Assembly (NCBI GenBank): GCA_002793515.1
Contig: PFEU01000007.1
Span: forward strand, 1-35,695
Direction: 5' to 3'
Source: Candidatus Uhrbacteria bacterium CG10_big_fil_rev_8_21_14_0_10_48_16
GTDB taxonomy: Bacteria > Patescibacteriota > Patescibacteriia > UBA9934 > GWF2-40-263
Length of the DNA stretch: 35,695 nt
Each line of letters opens with the position of its first letter. Within the stretch, counting starts at the first letter, position 1. A model generated the notes under the pieces. That model saw nothing but the letters and a program-made list of their open reading frames with translations, did not search any database and was not told the DNA's origin. Both the position numbers and the translations under genes were made by a program. Shown one piece after another: positions 16,372 to 24,458 of this stretch.

Positions 16372-16392
16372 AGTTCTATGCTTAGGATAATG

Positions 16393-16417
16393 AAAAACGG
16401 CCTCGCAAGGAAGCCGT
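16393..16417 (-). terminator. Terminator of the nucleotidyltransferase-fold gene
   Basis: ACGGC pairs with GCCGT, with TTTTTCA following on the minus strand, five bases past the stop codon. Confidence 0.7.
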
Positions 16418-16421
16418 CGTG

Positions 16422-17306
16422 TTACGCCGCCACCTGGGACGTCGTCTGGCTCAGCAAACTGCCGAGCCTCCCGATGGCGCGCGAGAGGAGTCCCACGCTG
16501 GTGTGGAGCACACGAGAAATGATGTTCCGGGTGCTCTGCTGGTACAGCGGTTGGTCGATGCCGTCGTCGTTTCGGACGGCTTCGAAGAGGTCATCGTATT
16601 GGGCATCGAGTGCCCTGAGCTCGTCGACTTCCTCGTGGAAGTCGCTGAACTCGGGTTCTTTCATGAACGCTTCCACGACCTCTTCCTTTCCGTCCGGGAA
16701 CGGACTCTGGTGCTCCCACCACATGAGCCACCGGACGAATCCGATGTACAGTCGCATGGGTCGATCACCCTTTGCCCATTCCTGCTGGATCCAAGCATCA
16801 AGTTCGCGGTCATCCTTGATCTTGTTGAACCGGTGAGTCGTTCCCGAAGTGGCCTCGAGGACCCGGCACAGACGCCGAAGCATGTCCGGTCGGATGTCCT
16901 GACCCGGACAGAGGTACCACTGATGGGGAACGCCCTTGGCCAATCCTTCGGCGACGAGCTCACGCATCGTGAGGCGATGCGAGCTGTCGAAGGGATGCTC
17001 CCCACGGCGAGCTTCCGCCACCGTGTGCAGGTGTGCGGACAGGCGGATGTGCCTCCGCCGTGCCTCGCCCTCGAGGAGCTTGATGTGCTCTTGTGCGATG
17101 GCGTGGTCTGCCTGACGTGTGACCGCCATGACGTCGACATCGCTCCGAAGCGTCCAGTCTCCCCTACGAAGAGAGCCGAAGAGCGAGGCAGCCAGGAAGT
17201 GAGGTTCTTCAAGGGCTGCCTCAAGGACTCCGTACATGTGCACGTAATCCTCTGTTCTGGGAATCCGCTCTTGGCGGATGTCGTCCAGCGTATAGAGGTA
17301 GCCCAT
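16422..17306 (-). CDS. Nucleotidyltransferase-fold (Pol beta superfamily) protein
   Basis: A 294-aa protein with a minimal nucleotidyltransferase signature near the N-terminus: FGSLRRGDWTLRSDVDVMAV, that is a GS pair (44-45) and D56xD58 as metal ligands. The remaining two-thirds is helical, with Trp-rich FVRWLMWWEH, and matches no family I can name; a third catalytic Asp is not obvious. Candidates include a standalone nucleotidyl- or adenylyltransferase such as an aminoglycoside or protein AMPylating enzyme. The ORF track starts 25 codons earlier; I choose the ATG at 17306 because AGGAGG stands six bases upstream. Codons are GC-rich and unlike the flanking tsaD and kinase genes. It has its own promoter and terminator, suggesting acquisition as a single gene. 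Confidence 0.7.
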   Translation of the reverse strand: MGYLYTLDDIRQERIPRTEDYVHMYGVLEAALEEPHFLAASLFGSLRRGDWTLRSDVDVMAVTRQADHAIAQEHIKLLEGEARRRHIRLSAHLHTVAEARRGEHPFDSSHRLTMRELVAEGLAKGVPHQWYLCPGQDIRPDMLRRLCRVLEATSGTTHRFNKIKDDRELDAWIQQEWAKGDRPMRLYIGFVRWLMWWEHQSPFPDGKEEVVEAFMKEPEFSDFHEEVDELRALDAQYDDLFEAVRNDDGIDQPLYQQSTRNIISRVLHTSVGLLSRAIGRLGSLLSQTTSQVAA

Positions 17307-17389
17307 AAGATTCCTCCTGTTGAGCGTGTAGCCTCCTGAAACGAACGTTTTCCAGTCTTTCAACGTGGCTTCTCGCCACATTTGACGAA

Positions 17390-17418
17390 ATCTTAGAAAA
17401 AAAACGGCCTCATGTCAA
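17390..17418 (-). promoter_or_regulatory. Promoter of the nucleotidyltransferase gene inside the preceding terminator
   Basis: TTGACA, 17 bases, TAAGAT on the minus strand. The -35 lies in the loop of the upstream gene's terminator, and the terminator T-tract forms the spacer. Confidence 0.7.
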
Positions 17419-17426
17419 CCGGCCGT
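17397..17426 (-). terminator. Terminator of the APH-fold kinase gene
   Basis: ACGGCC pairs with GGCCGT around an 11-base loop that contains TTGACA, and eight T residues follow on the minus strand. The stem begins inside the coding region's last codons. Confidence 0.8.
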
Positions 17427-18431
17427 GTAGATGCTCCGACAAAATGGTTCCCAATTATCTGTCAGATGACGAATACGATTTGCATGCGCTTCATAACAGC
17501 GTTTTATCTCTTCTCCCCCATCAAAGAGGTGTTTCACTTCAAACCAAAGTTTGTGAGCATTCTTAATCATGTACATCTCTACCCCTTGTTGAAATTCTTC
17601 AAATGAAATCGGGTACACGTGCTGATACGCCCTAAAAAAAGTACGGGCTTGATGAAATTCCTGATCTCCCCACCCACGCTCAAAACAATTAATCAAAATC
17701 GCGCGACTTACCTCATACGCACGCGGGCCCACACAAGTATCTTCCAAATCAAACAAGGCGATCACCTGATCTGCATCATTGATAAACGTATTTTGATAAA
17801 TAGGATCTCCATGCAGGAGACAATCAAAGGGAAGGGTGAAGTCTTTCGCTGTTCTCTGACATTGCGTGACAAACTTCATTTTTTTCTCCAAGGTTTCAAA
17901 AACCAATGACGGAACTCCTGATTTCTCCTGCTCTTGCTCTAACAATGTGTTAAGCTCGACGACTTCGAAGACGAACTCTTCTTCGTCCCATAATCGCAGT
18001 CTCCTAAATGAATCAAGACGGACAAGTGACCCCACTCGATGAAGCTTCGCAAGTTGCGCTCCGAGAGAAGCCAAGAATGTATCTGTCAGATGCTGTGAAT
18101 CTGGTTGTTTCGCGTGCACAAAATCAAACAAACTAAACCACTCATCTGCGTACTTAAATGCCGGACGTTGAAAACGATCCTTCACCGGCAATAAGATCGG
18201 GATCTCATTCTCAGAAAAAAACTGTTCCGCAAACTTTGTTTCAAATACCTCCTCGCTACTTCGGCCTCGGTATTGCTTTAAAAAATACTCTTGATTTGGG
18301 GTTGAAATCCTGTAATTCAAACAACGATACCGCTCATACACCAACTCAATCTTTGTCACCGTGGCAAAACCGAATAACTCACACAACAGATCTTTTAACG
18401 CCTCTCTATCATGGACATCTGAATCATTCAT
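17415..18431 (-). CDS. Aminoglycoside-phosphotransferase-fold kinase (HSK2/APH family)
   Basis: A 338-aa cytoplasmic small-molecule kinase. The catalytic loop HGDPIYQN is the APH/choline-kinase Brenner motif (HxDxxxxN), and IALFDLED supplies the Mg-binding Asp. The N-lobe FLKQYRG contains the ATP-contacting lysine, and the C-terminal region is helical. The order of motifs resembles homoserine kinase type II, choline/ethanolamine kinase or spore-coat CotS-type proteins; the substrate cannot be decided. I moved the start to the ATG at 18431 (MNDSDVHDREALKDLL), since the preceding 17 residues lie in the divergent promoter region. It is divergent from the MFS gene at 18504. Confidence 0.8.
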   Translation of the reverse strand: MNDSDVHDREALKDLLCELFGFATVTKIELVYERYRCLNYRISTPNQEYFLKQYRGRSSEEVFETKFAEQFFSENEIPILLPVKDRFQRPAFKYADEWFSLFDFVHAKQPDSQHLTDTFLASLGAQLAKLHRVGSLVRLDSFRRLRLWDEEEFVFEVVELNTLLEQEQEKSGVPSLVFETLEKKMKFVTQCQRTAKDFTLPFDCLLHGDPIYQNTFINDADQVIALFDLEDTCVGPRAYEVSRAILINCFERGWGDQEFHQARTFFRAYQHVYPISFEEFQQGVEMYMIKNAHKLWFEVKHLFDGGEEIKRCYEAHANRIRHLTDNWEPFCRSIYTAG

Positions 18432-18489
18432 AGGATACCTCGAGCATAGCCGGTTTTGCACAAAAGAACCAGTTATCCTCATATTCAGG

Positions 18490-18495
18490 TATAAT
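18490..18495 (+). promoter_or_regulatory. -10 box of the MFS transporter gene
   Basis: A perfect TATAAT ending eight bases before the ATG, implying a leaderless mRNA. No good -35 is seen. Confidence 0.5.
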
Positions 18496-18503
18496 TATCT
18501 CCT

Positions 18504-19706
18504 ATGTTCAAAGACCTTGCTGTAACCCAAAGACGTCTCCTTATTTCCTTTTTTCTTTTTGGGCTCGCATCCCCGATGGTCGTCGTCTATGCCAACACAT
18601 TCCTTTGGCGCCAATCAGAAGATCCGATCATCCTCGCCATTTTCAATATTGGAAGTTACTCCGGAATCGCCATCGGCTTTTTCCTCAATGCCTATCTTCT
18701 GAGACTCTTTGAGAGCGGACGACTCTACGCATTAGGGTGTGTGCTTCAGGGGATTGTTCCAATGATCCTTATTGCGTTGGGAACCCAGACGAATACTACT
18801 GTACTTCCTCTGGGGATTGCGCTTGGGATCGCTCAAGGATTTTTCTGGGGGAACAGAAATGCCTTAACCTCAAAAATCACGCAAGGTCCACACCGTTATC
18901 AATTTGTCAGTCTTGAAACAACGCTTGCCATCACCGCAGGAATTATCTCTCCGCTATTGATCGGGTGGTTTATCGTTTTTGGAGAACGTGTGTCTTCTTA
19001 CACAATCGAACAGGCTTACCAGATCACGTCTGTCGTGGGATTTATCTTGCTCGTTCTTGCCGGATCGTTCGCCTGGTCCTACACCATGGAACCGTTTGCT
19101 CCCAAAAGATTTCTTTTAAGAACTGTGAGCCGACGCTGGAACGAGCAACGCATCCTTGAGTTAATTAACGGGATCGCCAGTGGAGTTGAGACGATTCTCC
19201 CTCTCATCATTATTCTCCTTTTTCTTGGGCAAGAAGAAGCTGTGGGAACAATAAAAGCCTTCACCTCTGTGCTCTCAGCTGGAGTCATTTTCAGCCTCGG
19301 AAAGTATGTAAAACATAATCATCACGCCCTCCTCTTCAGCTTCTGGATGGCCTTCAACCTTGTTGGAAGTATTCTTTTTGCCGCGTTCTATTCTCCTGAA
19401 TCTGCCCTGATCTTCTTTCTGCTCTCCGGACTTGTCGGATCTCTTCGTTGGTCCTCATTTGTCAGCGTGATGTACGAAGTGGTTGATGAAGAAATTGGTC
19501 AGAATGGAACACATCGATTTCTCTACCTACTTGATCGAGAATTCTTTTTAAACCTTGGCCGTGTGTTGGGACTAGGACTCCTCATTCTTCTCTCCCTCGC
19601 GAGCCACGAACTCCTTGTCCGTTATGGACTTCTGATCATTGTGATCATCCAAATCCCAACCGTTTTTCTGCTCCAGCACATGACCAAAAAACTCCATCAT
19701 CCCTAA
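18504..19706 (+). CDS. Major facilitator superfamily transporter
   Basis: A 400-aa integral membrane protein with about 11-12 hydrophobic helices in two halves, separated by a cytoplasmic loop RFLLRTVSRRWNEQRILEL. The first half ends with a GxxxGxxWG-type segment (GIAQGFFWGNRNALTSK), common in MFS proteins of the YQGE or nitrate/melibiose type. No substrate-defining motif is recognisable. It is divergent from the kinase gene and is followed by its own terminator. The start is the ATG at 18504, with TATAAT immediately upstream. Confidence 0.8.
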   Translation: MFKDLAVTQRRLLISFFLFGLASPMVVVYANTFLWRQSEDPIILAIFNIGSYSGIAIGFFLNAYLLRLFESGRLYALGCVLQGIVPMILIALGTQTNTTVLPLGIALGIAQGFFWGNRNALTSKITQGPHRYQFVSLETTLAITAGIISPLLIGWFIVFGERVSSYTIEQAYQITSVVGFILLVLAGSFAWSYTMEPFAPKRFLLRTVSRRWNEQRILELINGIASGVETILPLIIILLFLGQEEAVGTIKAFTSVLSAGVIFSLGKYVKHNHHALLFSFWMAFNLVGSILFAAFYSPESALIFFLLSGLVGSLRWSSFVSVMYEVVDEEIGQNGTHRFLYLLDREFFLNLGRVLGLGLLILLSLASHELLVRYGLLIIVIIQIPTVFLLQHMTKKLHHP

Positions 19707-19727
19707 CACCCCAACACGGGGTGTTTT
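19705..19727 (+). terminator. Terminator of the MFS gene
   Basis: AACACCCC pairs with GGGGTGTT, ending in a four-T run; the last two T residues start the TTGACA of the upp promoter. Confidence 0.8.
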
Positions 19728-19754
19728 GACAAACATCCTTACAAAACGTACCCT
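19726..19754 (+). promoter_or_regulatory. Promoter of upp
   Basis: TTGACA, 17 bases, TACCCT. The -35 shares bases with the T-tract of the preceding terminator. The AGGAG ribosome binding site follows before the ATG. Confidence 0.7.
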
Positions 19755-19780
19755 GACCGCGGTCTAACCAAGGAGAATCC

Positions 19781-20428
19781 ATGTCTCATGTGCTGGAAGA
19801 AAGCCTCGCGTCCGTTCTGCTGACGACCTTACGCGACAAGCGCACGCGCTCGCCCCAGTTCCGCAACGCGCTCCACCGCCTGAGCCTGCTCCTGGCCGTG
19901 CGGGCCTGCGAGCACATCGCCGTGGAAACCGAAACGGTGCACACGCCGTTGGAGACGGTCGAGGGCACGTACTTCGAACCCCGGATCGCGCTCGTCCCCA
20001 TCATGCGCGCGGGCGCCGGCATGGTGGATGCCTTCCACACGTTTCTGCCCGAGGCGGACGTGTGGCACATCTCCATGAGCCGGAACCCGGACACCCTCGA
20101 ACCCGAGTTCCACGGTTCTAAGGTGCCCCGCATGATCGATCCCGGCATCGAACCTCACAACCGCATCTGCTTCGTGCTCGATCCCATGCTCGCCACGGGA
20201 GGCAGTGCGTCTCTGGCGATCCAGAAGCTCAAGGACGCAGGCGCGCAGAACATCGTGTTCGTCGGCATCTTCGGAGCTCCCGAGGGAGTCGCTCGACTCG
20301 AACAGGACCACCCCGACGTCCCGATCCTCCTCGCCGTCCTCGACCGCCAGCTCAACGCCATCGGCTACATCCTCCCCGGCTGTGGCGACGCCGGCGATCG
20401 CCTCAACGGCACCCAGCACCCGAGCTGA
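19781..20428 (+). CDS. upp: Uracil phosphoribosyltransferase
   Basis: A pyrimidine-salvage enzyme making UMP from uracil and PRPP in the cytoplasm. The family features are all present: VPIMRAGAGMVDAF, the PRPP loop LDPMLATGGSA and the uracil-binding C-terminus GYILPGCGDAGDRLNGT. The 215-aa length is typical. The ATG at 19781 follows AGGAG by five bases. Codon use is heavily GC-rich (CTG, GTG, CCC, GGC) and contrasts sharply with the MFS gene before and typA after it. It is monocistronic with its own promoter, so lateral acquisition is likely. A structured region and a terminator follow the stop. Confidence 0.95.
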   Translation: MSHVLEESLASVLLTTLRDKRTRSPQFRNALHRLSLLLAVRACEHIAVETETVHTPLETVEGTYFEPRIALVPIMRAGAGMVDAFHTFLPEADVWHISMSRNPDTLEPEFHGSKVPRMIDPGIEPHNRICFVLDPMLATGGSASLAIQKLKDAGAQNIVFVGIFGAPEGVARLEQDHPDVPILLAVLDRQLNAIGYILPGCGDAGDRLNGTQHPS

Positions 20429-20514
20429 GCTCGGTTGGTCCTTGCAGAGGGCGAAGCTGAGCTTCGCCGAACACCAACCGAAATCTTGCTCAGTAACGGC
20501 TCAGCTCAGCTGGG
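20418..20514 (+). other. Nested RNA structure at the upp 3' end
   Basis: Three helices nest: ACCCGAGCTGAGCT with AGCTCAGCTGGGT (one bulge), TCGGTTGGT with ACCAACCGA (20431-20439/20473-20481), and GGCGAAGC with GCTTCGCC (20450-20457/20461-20468). The first helix includes the upp stop codon. No Rfam-like class is recognised; it could protect the 3' end or be an attachment-like remnant. Confidence 0.5.
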
Positions 20515-20523
20515 TAGCATCTC

Positions 20524-20547
20524 CTGATCCTCACGGGTCAGTTTTTT
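20524..20547 (+). terminator. Terminator of upp
   Basis: CTGATCC pairs with GGGTCAG (one wobble) around TCAC, then six T residues. Confidence 0.8.
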
Positions 20548-20594
20548 CTTTCCTGTCGGACATCAGATGTTTACCTGATTGAATTTTCTCTATC

Positions 20595-20626
20595 AAAAAA
20601 GCACCCTCGATAAACTCAGGGTGCTT
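20595..20626 (-). terminator. Terminator of typA
   Basis: AAGCACCCT pairs with AGGGTGCTT, with six T residues following on the minus strand. Confidence 0.85.
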
Positions 20627-20635
20627 CTTACTTAC

Positions 20636-22453
20636 TTATTTTGACTCCCGTTTTCGTAACACAGAATTGAGCTGTGCCTTACGAATGCGGAGACTCTTTG
20701 GTGTCACCTCGAGAAGTTCATCATCTGAGAGAAATTCGAGACTGATCTCAAGGGTCATCTCACGAGGAGGTTCTAGAATCTCAGAAGGCCCGTCACCCTT
20801 GGAACGCATGTTCGAGAGTTTCTTTGCTTTACATGGATTGACCTCCATGTCTTCTGCGCGAGAATTTTCTCCAAGAATCATTCCCACATAGACCTCGACT
20901 CCTGCCCCGACGAAGAGATTTCCTCGTGACTGAAGGTTTCCAAGGGAGTACGCAATCGTCGTTCCGTTCTCCATGGAAATCATCGCCCCATGATTTCCTG
21001 CGGCAATCTCACCAGCTTTTTCTCGGTATCCAAGCAAGAGTGTGTTCAAGATCCCCTGTCCCTTTGTATCTGTCAGAAATTCATTTCGGTACCCAATAAG
21101 TCCACGTGTAGGGATTTCGAATTCGAGAAATGCGGTGGCATTTTCAACCAACATATCTTTCATTTCTCCACGACGCTTCCCCATCTTTTCAATGACAATT
21201 CCCGCAAAATTCTCTGGACACTCAATGGACACCGCCTCAAATGGTTCCATGGTCTTTCCGTTTTCCTCTCGGAAAATAACTTGTGGGCGAGAAACTTGGA
21301 GTTCATATCCTTCCCGTCGCATCTTCTCGATCAAAATAGCTAAGTGAAGTTCTCCACGTCCGGAAACAATAAACTGACTGTCTCCCTCTCCTTTTTCGAT
21401 CTTGAGGGCAACGTCATTCAGGAGCTCTTTATCAAGACGCTCTTTCAAGTGACGTGCGGTTGAATACTCCCCTTCGTTTCCTGCAAACGGTGAGGTGTTC
21501 GCTCCGAACGTCATCTTCACGGTTGGCTCCTCAATGTGGAGAACCGGCAGGGCCTTTCCTTCAATTGGATCGACAAGAGACTCTCCGATTTGAGCATCTT
21601 CAATTCCCGCAAGCACGACAATCTCCCCTGCTTCTGCTTGCGCGACATCCGTGCGACCAAGACCATCATAAATCTGCAAAGCGGAAATACGTGCCATCTT
21701 CTCGTTTCCATCACGATCAATATGCTTTATCTGTGCACCTTGCTTCACGATCCCATTCACGACGCGACCAACGGCAATACGTCCTTTGTAATTGTCGTAA
21801 AAAATGTTCACCACAGGGATCTGCAACGGCAACGTCTTATCTCCACTTGGCCCTGAAATATGATCAACAATGGCATCCAAAATAGGTGTGATGTCTTTCA
21901 TGCTCTCAATTTCTGGTTCAAGACTGGCAATCCCATTAATCGCTGACGCATACACCACAGGGAAGTGAGCTTGCTCATCTGTCGCTCCAAGATCAATGAA
22001 GAGATCAAAGGTCTTGTCCAAAACCCATGATGGACGTGCGTCTTTCTTATCAACCTTGTTGATCACGACAATGACACGATGTCCGGCTTCAAGCGCCTTC
22101 TTCAACACAAACTTTGTCTGAGGCATCGGTCCTTCTTTTGCGTCCACGAGCAACAAACACCCATCAACAAGATTCATGATGCGTTCAACTTCTCCTCCAA
22201 AGTCCGCGTGACCTGGGGTGTCTACAATATTTACCTTTTTCTCTCGCCACACGATGGCTGCGTTCTTAGAAAAAATCGTAATTCCACGCTCACGTTCAAG
22301 TTCATTTGAGTCCATGATCGTGGTGCCTTGGGCGTCGGCATCGCGAAAGGTATGAGATTGCTTCAAAAGCGCGTCGACCAGGGTTGTTTTTCCATGGTCA
22401 ACGTGAGCAATGATCGCAACGTTTCGAATGTCTTCTCGGATAGTTTGTGTCAT
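20636..22453 (-). CDS. typA: Ribosome-associated translational GTPase TypA/BipA
   Basis: A translational GTPase related to EF-G that acts in ribosome assembly and stress adaptation. The G domain shows AHVDHGKTT (G1), RGITIFSK (G2 region), DTPGHADFGGE (G3) and NKVDKKDARP (G4). Domains II, III and V follow, and the TypA-specific C-terminal domain carries GGNLFVGAGVEV-like and KAKKLSNMRSKGDG segments. I moved the start from the ORF-track Met to the ATG at 22453 (MTQTIREDIRNVAIIAHVDHG), giving 605 aa, the normal length. The promoter -10 lies only about ten bases upstream and excludes the longer start. It is convergent with upp and divergent from the 22559 gene. Confidence 0.95.
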   Translation of the reverse strand: MTQTIREDIRNVAIIAHVDHGKTTLVDALLKQSHTFRDADAQGTTIMDSNELERERGITIFSKNAAIVWREKKVNIVDTPGHADFGGEVERIMNLVDGCLLLVDAKEGPMPQTKFVLKKALEAGHRVIVVINKVDKKDARPSWVLDKTFDLFIDLGATDEQAHFPVVYASAINGIASLEPEIESMKDITPILDAIVDHISGPSGDKTLPLQIPVVNIFYDNYKGRIAVGRVVNGIVKQGAQIKHIDRDGNEKMARISALQIYDGLGRTDVAQAEAGEIVVLAGIEDAQIGESLVDPIEGKALPVLHIEEPTVKMTFGANTSPFAGNEGEYSTARHLKERLDKELLNDVALKIEKGEGDSQFIVSGRGELHLAILIEKMRREGYELQVSRPQVIFREENGKTMEPFEAVSIECPENFAGIVIEKMGKRRGEMKDMLVENATAFLEFEIPTRGLIGYRNEFLTDTKGQGILNTLLLGYREKAGEIAAGNHGAMISMENGTTIAYSLGNLQSRGNLFVGAGVEVYVGMILGENSRAEDMEVNPCKAKKLSNMRSKGDGPSEILEPPREMTLEISLEFLSDDELLEVTPKSLRIRKAQLNSVLRKRESK

Positions 22454-22462
22454 AACGGCGGA

Positions 22463-22491
22463 AGAATACGTGAAAAACAGGTTTTGGTCAA
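22463..22491 (-). promoter_or_regulatory. Promoter of typA
   Basis: TTGACC, 17 bases, TATTCT on the minus strand. The -10 ends ten bases before the ATG. Confidence 0.7.
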
Positions 22492-22521
22492 TGGCAAAAC
22501 CCACATAGTAGGCTTTTCCTG

Positions 22522-22527
22522 TATAAT
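22522..22527 (+). promoter_or_regulatory. -10 box of the NodB-like gene
   Basis: A perfect TATAAT about 31 bases before the ATG at 22559. The -35 region is weak. Confidence 0.45.
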
Positions 22528-22558
22528 CAAAAAAGAGATGATCAAATAACAACTTTTT

Positions 22559-24310
22559 ATGTCCCAAAAACAAGAACAAATTTATCTAGGTATTATTGGG
22601 CTCCTCATCCTGATTATCTCTATTTTAGGAGGATGGTATCTCACACGCTCAAACATCTCCCTCCTCCCTAGTTCAGATCCTGTCGCGCAGAATCTCCCCC
22701 GTGAGGAGACAACCTTGCCCTCTGTAGAATCTTTTTCTGTTCCAGAGGGACCATCTATTAGAGATACCCCTCTCGTGAATGCGCCGAATTATATTTATCT
22801 CTTCACCCACACGGAAGATCCTTTTAATCATGAACTCTCAGAAGACCGTTGGTGGCGCGTGGGAAGCATGCTTGAATCCATTGCCTCAACTTTTCCATCT
22901 AGCAATATATCTTGGACAATTGAATTCATGGGATCAGATGCAAAAACGATTTCAGACCGTAATCCTGAAACAGGAACGGTGGATTATCTTCTGAGCTTGA
23001 AAGAACAAGGTCTTGTCGAGTTTGGCTACCACGCCCATCACGACCCAACCTACATGAATAGACCACAGAACAGTCTTTCAACAAGCCCATCCTACGAGGA
23101 AACCTATGAAGCGCTCTGGAGTTGGATTACTTGCGAGAAGGATCCTCTCTACGGAGGGTGTGTCGCAGAACGAGGAGGAGGACTTGAAGCCGTACTCAGC
23201 GCGTTTGGAGAAGTAGAAATTGTCACGGGTCTAGGAATCGGAACAGGTGTTCAATACGAACGCTCTGCCGGAAGCCAAGCCGTCCGAGAACTTCTTCCAA
23301 ATCGATGGCTCGGCTTTGGGATCCCAGACCATGGAGCCGTCGCAAGTAACAAAGAAATAACAACAGCAAAATTAAGTCTCATGGAACTTCTCACACCAAC
23401 ACACGAGACAAGTTCCTCAACCTTTTGGATGGATAATGCCATCCGCATCAATGACGATGCTCCCCTTGAAAACTTGAACATCAATAAACTTACCGAGGGA
23501 GCTCGGCTTGTAGAAGCGAGTCTTTCTTCTCTTGATGGAACAAGACCTCACGTCTTGAATGCAGGGATTGCCGATAAATTTCTGTACTCAGTCGATAAGA
23601 CCAGTCCTACCGTATGGGGATACGCTCACCCTGAATCCCCCGAACTTCCATCCATCTCTATCAAGCCAACGAAGGACATTGAAAAAGGCTATAAACTCAC
23701 ACAAGAAGCTCTCGAGTATCTCGCCCAACTTGTCTCGAATGACTCCACAAAGTCGTTTGTGGACTCCCAAGACGTCGTCGATCTTTTTACCTCAGAGGAT
23801 TATTGGAATGTCACAGAAGAGGAGCTCAAACAGATGGCCCTTTGGATTCTTAACGAGTGGGGTAACACTCCTCCAAACTTGGTCTATGATGGAGAGGACT
23901 TCTATTCCCTCTCAGATGCCTTTGCTCTTTTACATGAAGGACTTCAGGGTTCCTACCCTGCCGAAGGGATTGTATCGATGGTCTATGGACCATGGTCTCT
24001 GAAAAAAAATAGTTCATCTGAGATAGAAATCTCGACAGAGGATTTCTCTACGCTTCTACGTGGAAATCTCTATACGGACAACCAGATTCAAGAGACTTAT
24101 AAGGTCGGAAATCAAACCCTCACATCAACACAGGTCCTTTATGCCATGAGCTACCTCTTCGTGCTCGGACAAGAAGGTGTGTCAATGGATCGGATCACCA
24201 TTCCTCAAACACAATCTGCTCCACTCACCTATGGAATTCTTGAAGATCTTGGATGCACAGATTGTCTGGATACAGCCTGGTCACTTAAACCCGCACGTTT
24301 TCAAGATTAA
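22559..24310 (+). CDS. Membrane-anchored protein with NodB-like (polysaccharide deacetylase-type) region
   Basis: A 583-aa protein with an N-terminal transmembrane anchor (about 8-26, IYLGIIGLLILIISILGGWY) and no clear lipobox, so the rest should be outside the cell. Residues about 78-170 read like a carbohydrate-deacetylase/TIM-barrel core: IYLFTHTEDPF at the first strand, then ISWTIEFMG, and VEFGYHAHHDPTY as a candidate metal-binding strand with an HxHH cluster. Family assignment is tentative because the NodB motif order is not complete. The C-terminal half has SFVDSQDVVDLFTSEDYW and several Trp and acidic patches without a recognised domain. Likely substrates are cell-surface glycans, by inference. 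It is divergent from typA and ends at a strong terminator. Confidence 0.6.
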   Translation: MSQKQEQIYLGIIGLLILIISILGGWYLTRSNISLLPSSDPVAQNLPREETTLPSVESFSVPEGPSIRDTPLVNAPNYIYLFTHTEDPFNHELSEDRWWRVGSMLESIASTFPSSNISWTIEFMGSDAKTISDRNPETGTVDYLLSLKEQGLVEFGYHAHHDPTYMNRPQNSLSTSPSYEETYEALWSWITCEKDPLYGGCVAERGGGLEAVLSAFGEVEIVTGLGIGTGVQYERSAGSQAVRELLPNRWLGFGIPDHGAVASNKEITTAKLSLMELLTPTHETSSSTFWMDNAIRINDDAPLENLNINKLTEGARLVEASLSSLDGTRPHVLNAGIADKFLYSVDKTSPTVWGYAHPESPELPSISIKPTKDIEKGYKLTQEALEYLAQLVSNDSTKSFVDSQDVVDLFTSEDYWNVTEEELKQMALWILNEWGNTPPNLVYDGEDFYSLSDAFALLHEGLQGSYPAEGIVSMVYGPWSLKKNSSSEIEISTEDFSTLLRGNLYTDNQIQETYKVGNQTLTSTQVLYAMSYLFVLGQEGVSMDRITIPQTQSAPLTYGILEDLGCTDCLDTAWSLKPARFQD

Positions 24311-24331
24311 TCAGACGACGTTCTCTCACAC

Positions 24332-24367
24332 AAAAAACCACCCACCGTCATGGGGGTGGTTTTTTGA
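24332..24367 (+). terminator. Terminator of the NodB-like gene
   Basis: AAAACCACCC pairs with GGGTGGTTTT around a loop, then a T-run. Confidence 0.85.
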
Positions 24368-24383
24368 TTTATATGAGTTTTTA

Positions 24384-24412
24384 TTGACAAACAGGTGATC
24401 CTTCACTATGCT
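24384..24412 (+). promoter_or_regulatory. Promoter of the sigma-factor gene
   Basis: TTGACA, 17 bases, TATGCT. The ORF-track start at 24408 falls inside the -10, which rules that start out. Confidence 0.75.
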
Positions 24413-24458
24413 CATCTCTCCCTTCAGAGGGATGTGCCAGCCACCCACGGAGCCAACC

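Noticed and set aside
16419-17339. 306-aa plus-strand ORF opposite the nucleotidyltransferase-fold gene
   Set aside because: The minus-strand frame has the GS..DxD motif, RBS, promoter and terminator; the plus-strand frame has none of these.
19829-20419. 196-aa minus-strand ORF within upp
   Set aside because: Antisense to a complete, well-conserved uracil phosphoribosyltransferase in GC-rich DNA.
24408-24458. Upstream start of the sigma-factor ORF
   Set aside because: The ATG at 24408 lies inside the -10 hexamer, so it cannot be in the transcript from the evident promoter.
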